Origin: DATDYA01 sp035289165
GTDB taxonomy: Bacteria > Patescibacteriota > Patescibacteriia > Magasanikbacterales > GWA2-37-8
Direction: 5' to 3'
NCBI GenBank assembly: GCA_035289165.1
Contig: DATDYA010000036.1
Coordinates: 1-16,184 of the forward strand
Length of the DNA stretch: 16,184 nucleotides
The translations under genes were made by a program, and so were the position numbers. The notes under the pieces are model-generated. The model made no database searches. It saw only the letters and a list, made by a program, of their open reading frames with translations, and was not told the DNA's origin. The stretch's first letter is position 1; every line of letters begins with the position of its first letter. Below, piece after piece: positions 6,810-14,576 of this stretch.

Positions 6810-8024
6810 ATGCTCCAAACAAAAAAGATTTTACTAATTGTCGGGTTACTCGCCGTGGCTGTGTTGATCGGCTATGGTTTTTATCGTCTTTTCCAGTCTA
6901 CCAATCCGCTCCAACGGGGTTCCGCCACCTCCTCCAGCCCGACCGGTACACTCCCTTTGGCTGGAGACCGCCCGCTCACTACCTCGACCCCGAGCGGAGC
7001 AACCGGGCTTCCGACCGCCAACTTTATTCCCTCAGCTAGTGGAGACAATTATTACCAAACCCAACCCGTCAACCGCCTTACCAATGACTATGTAACCTCC
7101 CCTTCGCTTAATAACAGCGGCTCAGTACGGTACCATAACGCGGCCGATGGAAAATTTTATCGCATCCAAAGTGACGGTACAATCAAAGCGCTTTCCGATC
7201 AAATATTTTATAACGTTAAAAACGTCACCTGGGGCAAGACTAAAGATATAGCGGTTCTAGAATATCCGGATAACTCCAAAATAGTATATAATTTTGAAAC
7301 CCAGAAGCAAGTGACTCTGCCTAAACATTGGGAAGAATTTTCTTTTTCCAACGACAGCGAAGAAATCGCCGCCAAAAGCATTGGGCTCTCGCCAGAAAAT
7401 CGCTGGCTAGTAACTGTTAAAAACGATGGTACGGGGACGAAAACCATCGAACCAATGGGTAATAATGCCGACAAAGTCCAAATTGATTGGTCCCCGAGCC
7501 GGCAGGTGGTGGCCTTTTCTCAGACCGGGCAGCCGCTAGGGGCAGAACGTCGAGAAATTTTGATGGTCGGACTTAATGGCGAAAATTTTAAGTCCACGGT
7601 TGTTGAAGGAGTAGGCTTTGAACCGCAATGGTCACCAACAGGTAAAAAATTACTTTATAGCGTCTACAGCTCACGGAGCGAATACAAGCCAGAACTATGG
7701 GTGGTCAACGCTTATGGCGATGAAATCGGTTCCAATCGGCAAACCCTAAAAATAAATACATGGGCGCACAAATGTTCTTTTTCCGACGACAGCTATCTAT
7801 ACTGTGCTGTCCCTAAAAACCTTCCAAGCGGTGCTGGTATGGCTCCCACGCTTGCCGACGGGGTTTATGACGATCTTTACCGCGTGGATCTGCGTACTGG
7901 TGGCCGCACCCCGATTAATCTAGGCGGTGATTATCAAATTAAAAATATCTCTTTCGACAACTCCGGCCGTAAAATATTATTTACCGACAAGTTTCAATCC
8001 GGCATCTTCGAAGTTAAACTTTAA
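6810..8024 (+). CDS. Membrane-anchored TolB/PD40-like beta-propeller protein
   Basis: 404 residues. One hydrophobic helix near the N-terminus (about 6-24) after a short basic start anchors it, with the rest predicted outside the membrane. A Ser/Thr/Pro/Gly-rich linker (about 30-75) follows. The remainder shows repeated beta-strand blades of the WD40-like PD40/TolB type, seen as the recurring pattern 'F/W-S-P/N-D/S/T-G/S-x-x-I/L', for example FSFSNDSEEIAAK, IDWSPSRQVVAFS, PQWSPTGKKLLYS and ISFDNSGRKILFT. Such propellers bind proteins or glycans, but no ligand can be named. No catalytic residues are evident. It is first in an operon: the next gene starts 3 bases after its stop. The ATG at 6810 is set by the promoter, which leaves room for no earlier start. 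Propeller assignment is by pattern, not by alignment. Confidence 0.85.
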   Translation: MLQTKKILLIVGLLAVAVLIGYGFYRLFQSTNPLQRGSATSSSPTGTLPLAGDRPLTTSTPSGATGLPTANFIPSASGDNYYQTQPVNRLTNDYVTSPSLNNSGSVRYHNAADGKFYRIQSDGTIKALSDQIFYNVKNVTWGKTKDIAVLEYPDNSKIVYNFETQKQVTLPKHWEEFSFSNDSEEIAAKSIGLSPENRWLVTVKNDGTGTKTIEPMGNNADKVQIDWSPSRQVVAFSQTGQPLGAERREILMVGLNGENFKSTVVEGVGFEPQWSPTGKKLLYSVYSSRSEYKPELWVVNAYGDEIGSNRQTLKINTWAHKCSFSDDSYLYCAVPKNLPSGAGMAPTLADGVYDDLYRVDLRTGGRTPINLGGDYQIKNISFDNSGRKILFTDKFQSGIFEVKL

Positions 8025-8027
8025 ACT

Positions 8028-8684
8028 ATGGCTTCGCACAAAGGTCTGAACTTAATCCTTATCGCTGTTCTCACAGTTACGGCGGTTATTTTTGGTTTTC
8101 AAATTAAGAAAACCATCGGCATCACCACTCGTCCCAAAACAATTCCGCTCATAAGTAACGACCTATACTTTTTAGCGGTTACTTCGGACGACCCTGTCTA
8201 TGGCAACCCTGGCGCTACTCATCTAATTGTGGAATATGTAGATTTTAATTGCGAAAAGTGTCTAGAATTACACCAAAAAATTTCTGCTCTAGTTGACAAA
8301 CACCCAGATAAACTACAACTAATTTGGAAAGATCTTCCAAAAACTAATCTGTTTTCAAGCCGGAATATTGAAGAACATAAAGCAGCATACTGTGCTAAAC
8401 TACAAAAAAAATTCTGGCCTTTTGCTAACCAAATTATTGAGGCTAGGCTAAAAAAAGAAAAACCCAATCTTTCTGAATTGGCCGGGCAAAACAAACTTAA
8501 TTTGCCGGCTTTTGAGGCCTGTCTCCTCGCCGAGAGTACCGCCGAACACCTTAAAAATAGTATTGCCGTTGCCCAAGCTGAAAAAATTGTTTCCACGCCG
8601 GCAATTTTTGTGAATTACAAAAGAATTAATCTATTGGAAGATATTCAAATTGACGAATTATTACAAGAGGTAATAAAAGAGTAA
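8028..8684 (+). CDS. Membrane-anchored DsbA-like thiol-disulfide oxidoreductase
   Basis: 218 residues, of the DsbA/thioredoxin_4 type. An N-terminal hydrophobic helix (about 7-24) anchors it with the catalytic domain outside the membrane. The active site is the CxxC motif C75-E-K-C78 in the typical setting 'EYVDFNCEKC', matching the family's 'EFSDFxCPxC'. The helical insert with FWPFANQI follows, and the cis-proline loop is VSTP with Pro191. A further Cys (in AAYCAK) lies in the insert and one more in FEACLL. It would oxidise cysteine pairs in exported proteins. It sits 3 bases after the propeller gene and 1 base before a gene whose product has two cysteine-rich outer segments, a likely substrate (inference). 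No membrane partner for re-oxidation (DsbB or VKOR) is in this window. Confidence 0.9.
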   Translation: MASHKGLNLILIAVLTVTAVIFGFQIKKTIGITTRPKTIPLISNDLYFLAVTSDDPVYGNPGATHLIVEYVDFNCEKCLELHQKISALVDKHPDKLQLIWKDLPKTNLFSSRNIEEHKAAYCAKLQKKFWPFANQIIEARLKKEKPNLSELAGQNKLNLPAFEACLLAESTAEHLKNSIAVAQAEKIVSTPAIFVNYKRINLLEDIQIDELLQEVIKE

Positions 8685-8685
8685 T

Positions 8686-10320
8686 ATGGCTAGAACAAAT
8701 AAATCACTTATTGTTGTTTATTCAGTTCTGGTCTTTTTTTTATTTATTCCAAAGATAGTTCAGACCATTGATCGGCCAGCCGATCCTTGTGTATTCGATC
8801 GAACGGCAAGCCCAGTAATAGTTGCTTGTGGCGCTACAAGCACCTGTAGTACCCCGAGTGCTTCACAAATTCAGTGCGATGGCATAGTCTTTACTAAAAC
8901 AACCAAGGATTGCCAAAAACAAATAGAATGTGACGGATATACTGGAACAAACAGTGGAAGATGTTTGGAGGGGTTTTGTTATCTTGATGAAGCAGGTTTT
9001 GAAAAATTTCAAACCCAACCCACCTTGCCCATACCTTTAGTAGAAGTTAAATCTGATCTAGAAATATTCCCGCCCCAAACCAACATCAAAATTCCCAGCC
9101 TGTCTGATGGATTTAGTGACGTCAGTAAAAACCTAGTTGAAGAAGAGGGCGACACTTATCTGCTTCTACCTTGGATCGGCGAATATCTTGGAGCCATATT
9201 TAATTTTGCGCTTGGTGTTGTTAGCATAGTCGCTGTAGTCATGGTTATTATCCATGGCGCTAAGGTGGTAGTTTCGGCTGGCGGATCGGCCAAGGCAGAA
9301 GCCTACAAACGAATTACCCAAGCTGTGATTGGGCTGGTTATAATGTGGGGATCTTATGCTATCCTTTATACTATTAACCCGGAACTGGTTAGGTTTAAAA
9401 ACTTAAGTGTTTTATATATAAAAGGAAAAACACTTGACACTCTCCCGGACGCACACGACGAAGATGCCGATGCCGAAATGATAACGGAAGCAGGACAAAC
9501 AGCAGAACCTGGGGCTGCAGGTGCTGTGACTGGGGCTACTATTCCCACCACACCAATTGTCGGCTCCGAAGGAGCTCCGGACTGTAGCGCCTTTGTTACA
9601 CCAGCCTGTCCCGCCGAAGATTTATACAACCCAAAAGCCAAGCACTGCAACGCCCAAAGGGATAAATGCCGAAGGGCCTGCTTGGCACAATTGCCAGAAG
9701 AAAAAAAAACAAAGGTGTTTATTGAAGGAAAATATTTCTCGAGTAAATTTACTGGCGCTCTAGATTGCAATGTCAAACCTAAGGAAAGGAAACTCTCCGC
9801 GATTAAAGCCATTGTGATACACGAAGGCGGCAACGCGATCGGTACCTGGTGGAATAAACATCTACAAGCGTCCTACACTCCCGGTTCGAGAAATAAATAC
9901 CTAGGCACGCACTTTACTATTAGCGCTGGCGGTAGTGTGATTCAAATAACAGATCTAAAATATACCGTGATCCATTCTTCTCGTGCGGACTCTATCGGCA
10001 TAGATATTAGCGCTTCAAAATTTTCTGAAAAAGGGAAAAGATGTGCCTCCGTAGGTTATTCAACCGAATATGTTAAGGCAAACTGTGGTTACGAAGATGT
10101 CGTATATAATAAACTAAACACACTTATTTCTGAATTACAAGAAGCGGTAAAAAAAGCGGGCGGAGGGAGTCTAGAAATTTTTGGCCATTGTGAACTCCCA
10201 GGTTCAACACATACCGATCCAAGAAACTTCAACTGGGACAAAGTTACTGGTCAAAAAACCCTCAATCATGCTGGTGGAAAATGTAGCTATGTGTTTGGGC
10301 AGGAAGATAAGTGGCCGTAA
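8686..10320 (+). CDS. Cys-rich VirB2-like membrane protein fused to an amidase_2 peptidoglycan hydrolase
   Basis: 544 residues in five parts. (1) Signal peptide or anchor helix, about 5-28. (2) Cys-rich segment with eight cysteines, about 33-100. (3) VirB2/TrbC-like pair of membrane helices, about 165-228, separated by a short basic loop (GSAKAEAYKR) and ending in YTINPEL. (4) Linker, then a second Cys-rich stretch (about 299-355, six cysteines). (5) Zinc N-acetylmuramoyl-L-alanine amidase domain (amidase_2/PGRP/AmpD-like), about 365-520. The zinc ligands are inferred as His379 (VIHEG), His501 (GHCE) and Asp511 (HTDPRNFNW, like the AmpD DPGP motif). The typical 'SIGID' strand is present. By the positive-inside rule both Cys-rich parts and the amidase face outward. 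It would cut the bond between muramic acid and the stem peptide at a membrane-bound site. Second or later gene of the operon behind the oxidoreductase. Pilin-like ancestry of part 3 is an inference from pattern. Confidence 0.88.
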   Translation: MARTNKSLIVVYSVLVFFLFIPKIVQTIDRPADPCVFDRTASPVIVACGATSTCSTPSASQIQCDGIVFTKTTKDCQKQIECDGYTGTNSGRCLEGFCYLDEAGFEKFQTQPTLPIPLVEVKSDLEIFPPQTNIKIPSLSDGFSDVSKNLVEEEGDTYLLLPWIGEYLGAIFNFALGVVSIVAVVMVIIHGAKVVVSAGGSAKAEAYKRITQAVIGLVIMWGSYAILYTINPELVRFKNLSVLYIKGKTLDTLPDAHDEDADAEMITEAGQTAEPGAAGAVTGATIPTTPIVGSEGAPDCSAFVTPACPAEDLYNPKAKHCNAQRDKCRRACLAQLPEEKKTKVFIEGKYFSSKFTGALDCNVKPKERKLSAIKAIVIHEGGNAIGTWWNKHLQASYTPGSRNKYLGTHFTISAGGSVIQITDLKYTVIHSSRADSIGIDISASKFSEKGKRCASVGYSTEYVKANCGYEDVVYNKLNTLISELQEAVKKAGGGSLEIFGHCELPGSTHTDPRNFNWDKVTGQKTLNHAGGKCSYVFGQEDKWP

Positions 10321-10323
10321 TCT

Positions 10324-10523
10324 ATGTTTAAAATATACAAAAAAATATTTTATGGTTCATCTTTGGCAATTTCCTTAATTCTAGTCTTTTTTTATTTTCC
10401 TTTAAAGCAGCCCAAGCAGAAGAGTTAGTTGATCCGTGTATTTTGGATCCAACTTTCAGTCTGACCCAATGCACTTTGAATATGTGGCCCCTTGTAAAAA
10501 TTAATAACACCCATCATGCCTAA
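10324..10523 (+). pseudogene. Frameshifted, truncated paralogue of the preceding Cys-rich protein
   Basis: As it stands the ATG at 10324 opens a frame of only 34 codons ending in TAG at 10426-10428. Adding one T to the seven-T run at 10387-10393 joins it to the next frame. The result has a textbook signal peptide (basic start, hydrophobic core, cleavage site after AAQA near 10418) and continues EELVDPCILDP to a TAA at 10521-10523, 8 bases into radA. The restored peptide aligns with the start of the preceding protein: both have LVFFLF, then DPC, then an Asp, a Thr, a Ser and a Cys at similar spacing. The rest of the gene is missing. The restored stop is TAA, as in every other gene here. It is either a decayed duplicate, a phase-variable short gene, or a base error in a homopolymer. 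It starts 3 bases after the previous stop. Confidence 0.6.
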
Positions 10524-11889
10524 ACAAATTGAAAAACTTTTCACCTGCACTAACTGTGGCGCCCAATACCAGAAATGGACTGGAAAGTGTTTGGAGTGCG
10601 GCAAGTGGGGCACGGTGTTGGAAGAACAACCAACGGAAAAAGTACGTTTCTCGGGCGAAAACGAATCGCAAACACATGCTCCGCTTAAAATTTCCGAACT
10701 AAATTCAATCAAAGCTGAAAATTTTAAGAGATTCACCACTAACAACAGTGAGTTAGACCGAGTGTTGGGCGGTGGAATTGTCCCGGGGTCTTTGATACTT
10801 TTGGGTGGCGAACCGGGCATTGGCAAATCTACTTTGGCCCTCCAAATCGCTATTACCTCACCCAATTGCTTATACTTCTCCGGCGAAGAATCCGCCGAAC
10901 AAATTAAACTTCGCTCGGAAAGATTAAAATTAAAGAATGTTGGTTTGCGCCTAGCTAGCGCGACCAATATTGATAGTATTATTGCAACGATAAATTCACT
11001 AATCAAAGAAAAAAACCAACCGGGGTTAGTAATCGTTGACTCAATTCAAACTGTCTACACCGGTGACATTGAAGGATCACCGGGAAATGTTAACCAAGTA
11101 CGAGCCTGCACAACAAAACTCATGGACCTAGCAAAAACCAGTGGCGTGACTGTTGTGATTATCGGCCAAGTGACTAAGGAAGGCACGGTGGCTGGACCTA
11201 AGACCCTAGAGCATCTGGTAGATACTGTTCTTTACCTTGAGGGCGACCGTTTCCATGAACACCGTATTTTACGAGCGGCTAAAAACCGCTTTGGCTCAAT
11301 TGATGAAGTTGGAGTGTTTGCAATGGAAGAAACCGGCCTAAAAGAAGTTAAAAGTCCCTCGGCGGTCTTCTTAGCTGAGCGCGGTGAAAATGTCCCAGGC
11401 AGTGTTATTACCTGTCTTTTAGAAGGCACCCGGCCAATTCTGGTCGAAGTACAGGCCTTGGTTACTAAAACTAATTTTGGTTACCCCCAACGCCGAGCGT
11501 CTGGTTTTGATTTAAACCGTTTACAAGTTTTAATTGGGGTTTTGTCTCGCCGAGCTGGTCTCCCCCTTGATTCTTATGATGTCTTTCTAAATGTCGTGGG
11601 CGGCCTGCAGGCCGAAGAACCAGCTGCTGATCTCGCCGTGATACTTGCGATCGCCTCGGGTATACAAAACAAAACCCTGCCAAAAAATTTGGCAGCATTC
11701 GGTGAGGTGGGGCTAGGCGGCGAAGTTAGGAGCGTTAACCAAAGCGAAAAACGTCTGACGGAAATTAAAAATATGGGATTTGAATTTGCCGTAATTCCCA
11801 CCGGGTCAAAATATGGAAAAACTGTCGGCCTAAAATTGGCACCAATTAAAAATGTCCAGGAAATATTAGAAAAAGTATTAAACAAATAA
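10516..11889 (+). CDS. radA: DNA repair protein RadA
   Basis: RecA-related ATPase that helps process recombination intermediates (branch migration) in the cytosol. 457 residues, normal length. The N-terminal zinc finger has Cys11, Cys14, Cys25 and Cys28. Walker A is GGEPGIGKS (97-105), and VDSIQT marks Walker B. The RadA-specific KNRFG motif is at 256-260. The C-terminal third is the Lon-like domain (for example DVFLNVVGGLQAEEPAADLA). The ATG at 10516 begins directly before the zinc finger and overlaps the end of the restored remnant frame upstream by 8 bases. No Shine-Dalgarno is visible, so it may be translated by coupling from the upstream operon. No clear promoter of its own was found. 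Followed by a strong terminator. Confidence 0.97.
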   Translation: MPKQIEKLFTCTNCGAQYQKWTGKCLECGKWGTVLEEQPTEKVRFSGENESQTHAPLKISELNSIKAENFKRFTTNNSELDRVLGGGIVPGSLILLGGEPGIGKSTLALQIAITSPNCLYFSGEESAEQIKLRSERLKLKNVGLRLASATNIDSIIATINSLIKEKNQPGLVIVDSIQTVYTGDIEGSPGNVNQVRACTTKLMDLAKTSGVTVVIIGQVTKEGTVAGPKTLEHLVDTVLYLEGDRFHEHRILRAAKNRFGSIDEVGVFAMEETGLKEVKSPSAVFLAERGENVPGSVITCLLEGTRPILVEVQALVTKTNFGYPQRRASGFDLNRLQVLIGVLSRRAGLPLDSYDVFLNVVGGLQAEEPAADLAVILAIASGIQNKTLPKNLAAFGEVGLGGEVRSVNQSEKRLTEIKNMGFEFAVIPTGSKYGKTVGLKLAPIKNVQEILEKVLNK

Positions 11890-11912
11890 GAGTTAACAAT
11901 TAAAAAACCCTT

Positions 11913-11943
11913 AAAAATTCTCCTGGTCGGGGGATTTTTTATT
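11913..11943 (+). terminator. Rho-independent terminator after radA
   Basis: An 11-base-pair stem (11913-11923 with 11929-11939, two G-U pairs), a 5-base loop TGGTC, and a T tract within the 3' arm to 11943. On the minus strand the same stem has two A-C mismatches, so it works mainly for radA. The recG stop codon (11941-11939) lies within the 3' arm. Confidence 0.85.
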
Positions 11944-14047
11944 CCAAGTGAACTTTTTGTTCCCATTCCTTTAGCTCTTTTTTAAGCGACGGATATTTGT
12001 CCCATTCTTTCGCTACAGTTTTGGCGGCTTCCCGAGAGATTTTTATTATCTCCCGGTCAGTAAGTTTGGCTAAACGCAAATTCATTAATCCGCTTTGCAC
12101 TGTGCCATAGACTTCGCCAGGACCACGAATCTCTAAGTCGTGCTCGGCCAATTTAAAGCCATCGTTTGTTCCTTCAAAAAACTTTAGACGGTCCAACACT
12201 TTTTGACTGGTGTTACTAGTAAAAATAAAGCAATATGATTGGTGCACCGAACGTCCAACCCGGCCGCGAAACTGATGTAATTGAGCAAGACCGAACTTTT
12301 CGGCGTCTTCAATCATCATGACCGCGGCGTTAGGCACATCGACACCGACTTCGACGACTGAGGTGGAAACCAAGATATCGAAAACATGATTTTTAAAATC
12401 TTGCATGATTTTTTCTTTTTCTTCGCTCTTCATTTTACCGTGCAAGTAGTTAACTTTAAGATCAGGGAATATTTTCTGGGACAACTTTTCGTATTCAGTC
12501 ATGACCGTTTTTTTATCATTAGTTAAAGAGTATGGCGACAAAACCTCTATGGCTTCTCCCCCATTTTTTTCCTTCTCCTCTATTAGGGGACAAATAACAA
12601 AAACTTGCCGGCCAGTTTTTACCTGCGCGCGAATAAATTCGTAGGCCTTGTTACGGTTATGCGGTTCCACTAGTCTGGTTAAAATCTTTTTCCGGCCGGC
12701 TGGCATTTCGTTTAGAATTGAAATATCTAAATCGCCATAAAGCATGAGAGCTAGTGAGCGAGGGATGGGGGTGGCCGTCATACTTAAAAAATGCACCCCT
12801 TCTCCTTTAGACTTTATGATCCGGCGCTGATTCACACCAAAACGATGTTGCTCGTCAACGACGACCAATCCTAAATTAGGATAAACAACATCCTCATTGA
12901 GAAGAGCATGCGTACCAATGACGATCTTTATTTCCCCACCATTAACCTTAGCCAATAATTCTTCTTTTTGCCCTTTTTTGCTGGTAGACGTAAAGTCAAG
13001 ACCGTGTAAATATATTTGACTTCGAGTTAGAAGCGCTATTTTTACTTTACCCCCCAAAAGTTTAACAAAGGAATCGAAATGTTGTTTAGCCAGTATTTCG
13101 GTTGGGGCCATGACCGCTGTCTGTAAACTATTTAAAGCGGCGTTAAACGCAGTAATAGCGGCCACAATAGTTTTACCTGAACCAACATCGCCAGACAACA
13201 AGCGATTCATCGGAACAGTACGTCCAGTATCTTTCAAAATTTCCCAAGCGGCAATCTTCTGGGCCTTTGTTAAAGCATAAGGAAGACTCTGAACAAATTC
13301 TTTTATTTCCGCTTCTTTAAAAACAATTTGGGGGGCGGTAATAGTATTTTTTTCTAAACGAGCCAGCTCGGATTGTAGCTGTAAAACAAATACTTCATCA
13401 AATTTTAAGCGGTGGGTAGCGAGATCCAAGTGTTTTTGATCATCGGGAAAATGAATTCCTTTTACAGCGTCACCAAGTTTTATTAAATTAAAATCCCGGC
13501 GAATTTTATCCGGCAACCATTCCGGGAGGCGTTCGGCCAAGCCGATGACCTGGGTAATTAAAAAACGTAATTGTTTTTGCGTAATTCCTTCAGTTAAGGG
13601 GTAAACCGGAACTAATCGAGCGGTATTAGCGGTTTCTTTTATAGTTACTTTTTCATAGGCCGGGCTAAGAAGTTCCGACCCGATCATGTCGGTTTGGACT
13701 TTACCAGATAAATATACCAAATCGCCGGGTTTCAAATTCTTGATTAAAAATGGTTGGTTAAACCAAACTACTCGGAGGCTCCCAGTGTCATCTGAGACCA
13801 AAGCTTCAGTAATAATTTTTCGCCACCGCGGCGTACGCTTATTGGAAATTAATTCAATTTTTACTTTCACCGTTACCATTTCTCCTTCTGTCAATTGTTT
13901 AATCTTTAGGAGACGGCTGTAATCTTCATAGCGAAAAGGAAAATAATACAATAATTCCCGGGCGTTCTTTACGCCGAGTCGAGCGAGATATTTTTGAGTG
14001 GCTTCACCCACTCTTGTGAGCGCACTAACCGGGGTATTTAATTGCAT
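11939..14047 (-). CDS. recG: ATP-dependent DNA helicase RecG
   Basis: Remodels stalled replication forks and Holliday junctions. 702 residues from the chosen start, normal for RecG. The N-terminal part (about 1-200) is the wedge/OB domain that grips the junction, with the typical 'VGEATQKYLARLGV' helix-hairpin and FPFRYEDYS. The superfamily 2 helicase core follows: Walker A GDVGSGKT (about 285-292), DEQHRFG (about 398-404), TATPIPRS, LHGKMK, VVEVGVDVPNA and HQFRGRVGRS. The ATG at 14047 starts MQLNTPVSAL; an upstream in-frame extension to 14140 would run through the cupin terminator and is rejected. No Shine-Dalgarno. It follows the cupin gene on the same strand behind that gene's terminator. 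No convincing promoter was found in the 30 bases between, so it may depend on read-through or a weak TATATT box near 14062. Convergent with radA. Confidence 0.97.
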   Translation of the reverse strand: MQLNTPVSALTRVGEATQKYLARLGVKNARELLYYFPFRYEDYSRLLKIKQLTEGEMVTVKVKIELISNKRTPRWRKIITEALVSDDTGSLRVVWFNQPFLIKNLKPGDLVYLSGKVQTDMIGSELLSPAYEKVTIKETANTARLVPVYPLTEGITQKQLRFLITQVIGLAERLPEWLPDKIRRDFNLIKLGDAVKGIHFPDDQKHLDLATHRLKFDEVFVLQLQSELARLEKNTITAPQIVFKEAEIKEFVQSLPYALTKAQKIAAWEILKDTGRTVPMNRLLSGDVGSGKTIVAAITAFNAALNSLQTAVMAPTEILAKQHFDSFVKLLGGKVKIALLTRSQIYLHGLDFTSTSKKGQKEELLAKVNGGEIKIVIGTHALLNEDVVYPNLGLVVVDEQHRFGVNQRRIIKSKGEGVHFLSMTATPIPRSLALMLYGDLDISILNEMPAGRKKILTRLVEPHNRNKAYEFIRAQVKTGRQVFVICPLIEEKEKNGGEAIEVLSPYSLTNDKKTVMTEYEKLSQKIFPDLKVNYLHGKMKSEEKEKIMQDFKNHVFDILVSTSVVEVGVDVPNAAVMMIEDAEKFGLAQLHQFRGRVGRSVHQSYCFIFTSNTSQKVLDRLKFFEGTNDGFKLAEHDLEIRGPGEVYGTVQSGLMNLRLAKLTDREIIKISREAAKTVAKEWDKYPSLKKELKEWEQKVHLE

Positions 14048-14077
14048 AATCAGGCTAAAATATAACCTAATCTTAAC

Positions 14078-14107
14078 AAAAAAACAGCCTTTGGTAAAGC
14101 TGTTTTT
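14078..14107 (-). terminator. Terminator after the cupin gene
   Basis: On the minus strand, AAAAACAGC (14107-14099) pairs with GCTGTTTTT around a loop containing a partly pairing TTT/AAA step, followed by a run of seven T (14084-14078). It starts 11 bases after the cupin TAA. The run of T on the other strand means it could also stop plus-strand transcription, but no plus-strand gene ends here. Confidence 0.75.
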
Positions 14108-14117
14108 GATCTTTGTT

Positions 14118-14516
14118 TTATTCCGTGGTAACACCATCAAACTCTTCTTCGTTCACAACCGCCTCTTCGCGAGTAGCGCGAACAATACCGTCTTTATGGT
14201 GAGCGGGCGAATAGATAGTATAAAGCTTAAGCGATTCGGTAGAAGAGACATTAACCACATTGTGTTCGGCTCCGGCGGGGACCACAACGGCATCACCATC
14301 ACCGACAGCATATTCGTTGCCATTGATAATTACCTTGCCTTCCCCGGCTTCAAAACGAAAAAATTGATCATTCTCGGCGTGCACCTCCATACCAATTTCT
14401 TCGTTGGGCCGAAGACTCATTAAAACCAATTGACTGTGTGGACCGCTATACAACACTTTACGAAAATTTTCATTTTCTAAAGTGAGTTTTTCGATGTTAT
14501 CTTTATAACCGTGCAT
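14118..14516 (-). CDS. Small single-domain cupin protein
   Basis: 132 residues from the ATG at 14516; a longer start would use TTG at 14525 and is less likely. Double-stranded beta-helix (cupin_2). Cupin motif 1 is seen in EEIGMEVHAENDQFFRFEAGEG, in order Gly, His, Asp/Glu, with one metal-ligand His and a Gln where a second His often sits. Motif 2 is seen in VPAGAEHNVVN with the conserved Pro-x-Gly and His. Small cupins of this kind may be sugar isomerases or dioxygenases, or may only bind small molecules; the reaction cannot be told. The C-terminus is acidic (EEAVVNEEEFDGVTTE). It has its own promoter and terminator, so it is a single-gene unit. Confidence 0.88.
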   Translation of the reverse strand: MHGYKDNIEKLTLENENFRKVLYSGPHSQLVLMSLRPNEEIGMEVHAENDQFFRFEAGEGKVIINGNEYAVGDGDAVVVPAGAEHNVVNVSSTESLKLYTIYSPAHHKDGIVRATREEAVVNEEEFDGVTTE

Positions 14517-14532
14517 AGATGACAAAATTAAG

Positions 14533-14547
14533 ATTTACTTCGTAAAT
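14533..14547. promoter_or_regulatory. Operator-like palindrome at the cupin transcription start
   Basis: ATTTAC-ttc-GTAAAT is a perfect 6-base inverted repeat overlapping the -10 box and the expected transcription start. A repressor bound here would block the cupin promoter. It could instead form a small hairpin at the 5' end of the mRNA. No regulator gene for it is identified. Confidence 0.35.
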
Positions 14548-14574
14548 ATACCACAATGATAAAACTTTAGTCAA
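14545..14574 (-). promoter_or_regulatory. Promoter of the cupin gene
   Basis: On the minus strand, -35 TTGACT (14574-14569), an 18-base spacer and -10 TATATT (14550-14545). The expected transcription start near 14538 leaves a leader of about 22 bases. The -35 box lies inside the T tract of the preceding gene's terminator. Confidence 0.65.
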
Positions 14575-14576
14575 AC

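Noticed and set aside
14048..14140. A 31-residue extension of RecG.
   Set aside because: It reads through the cupin terminator and stop region. The ATG at 14047 gives a normal RecG N-terminus.
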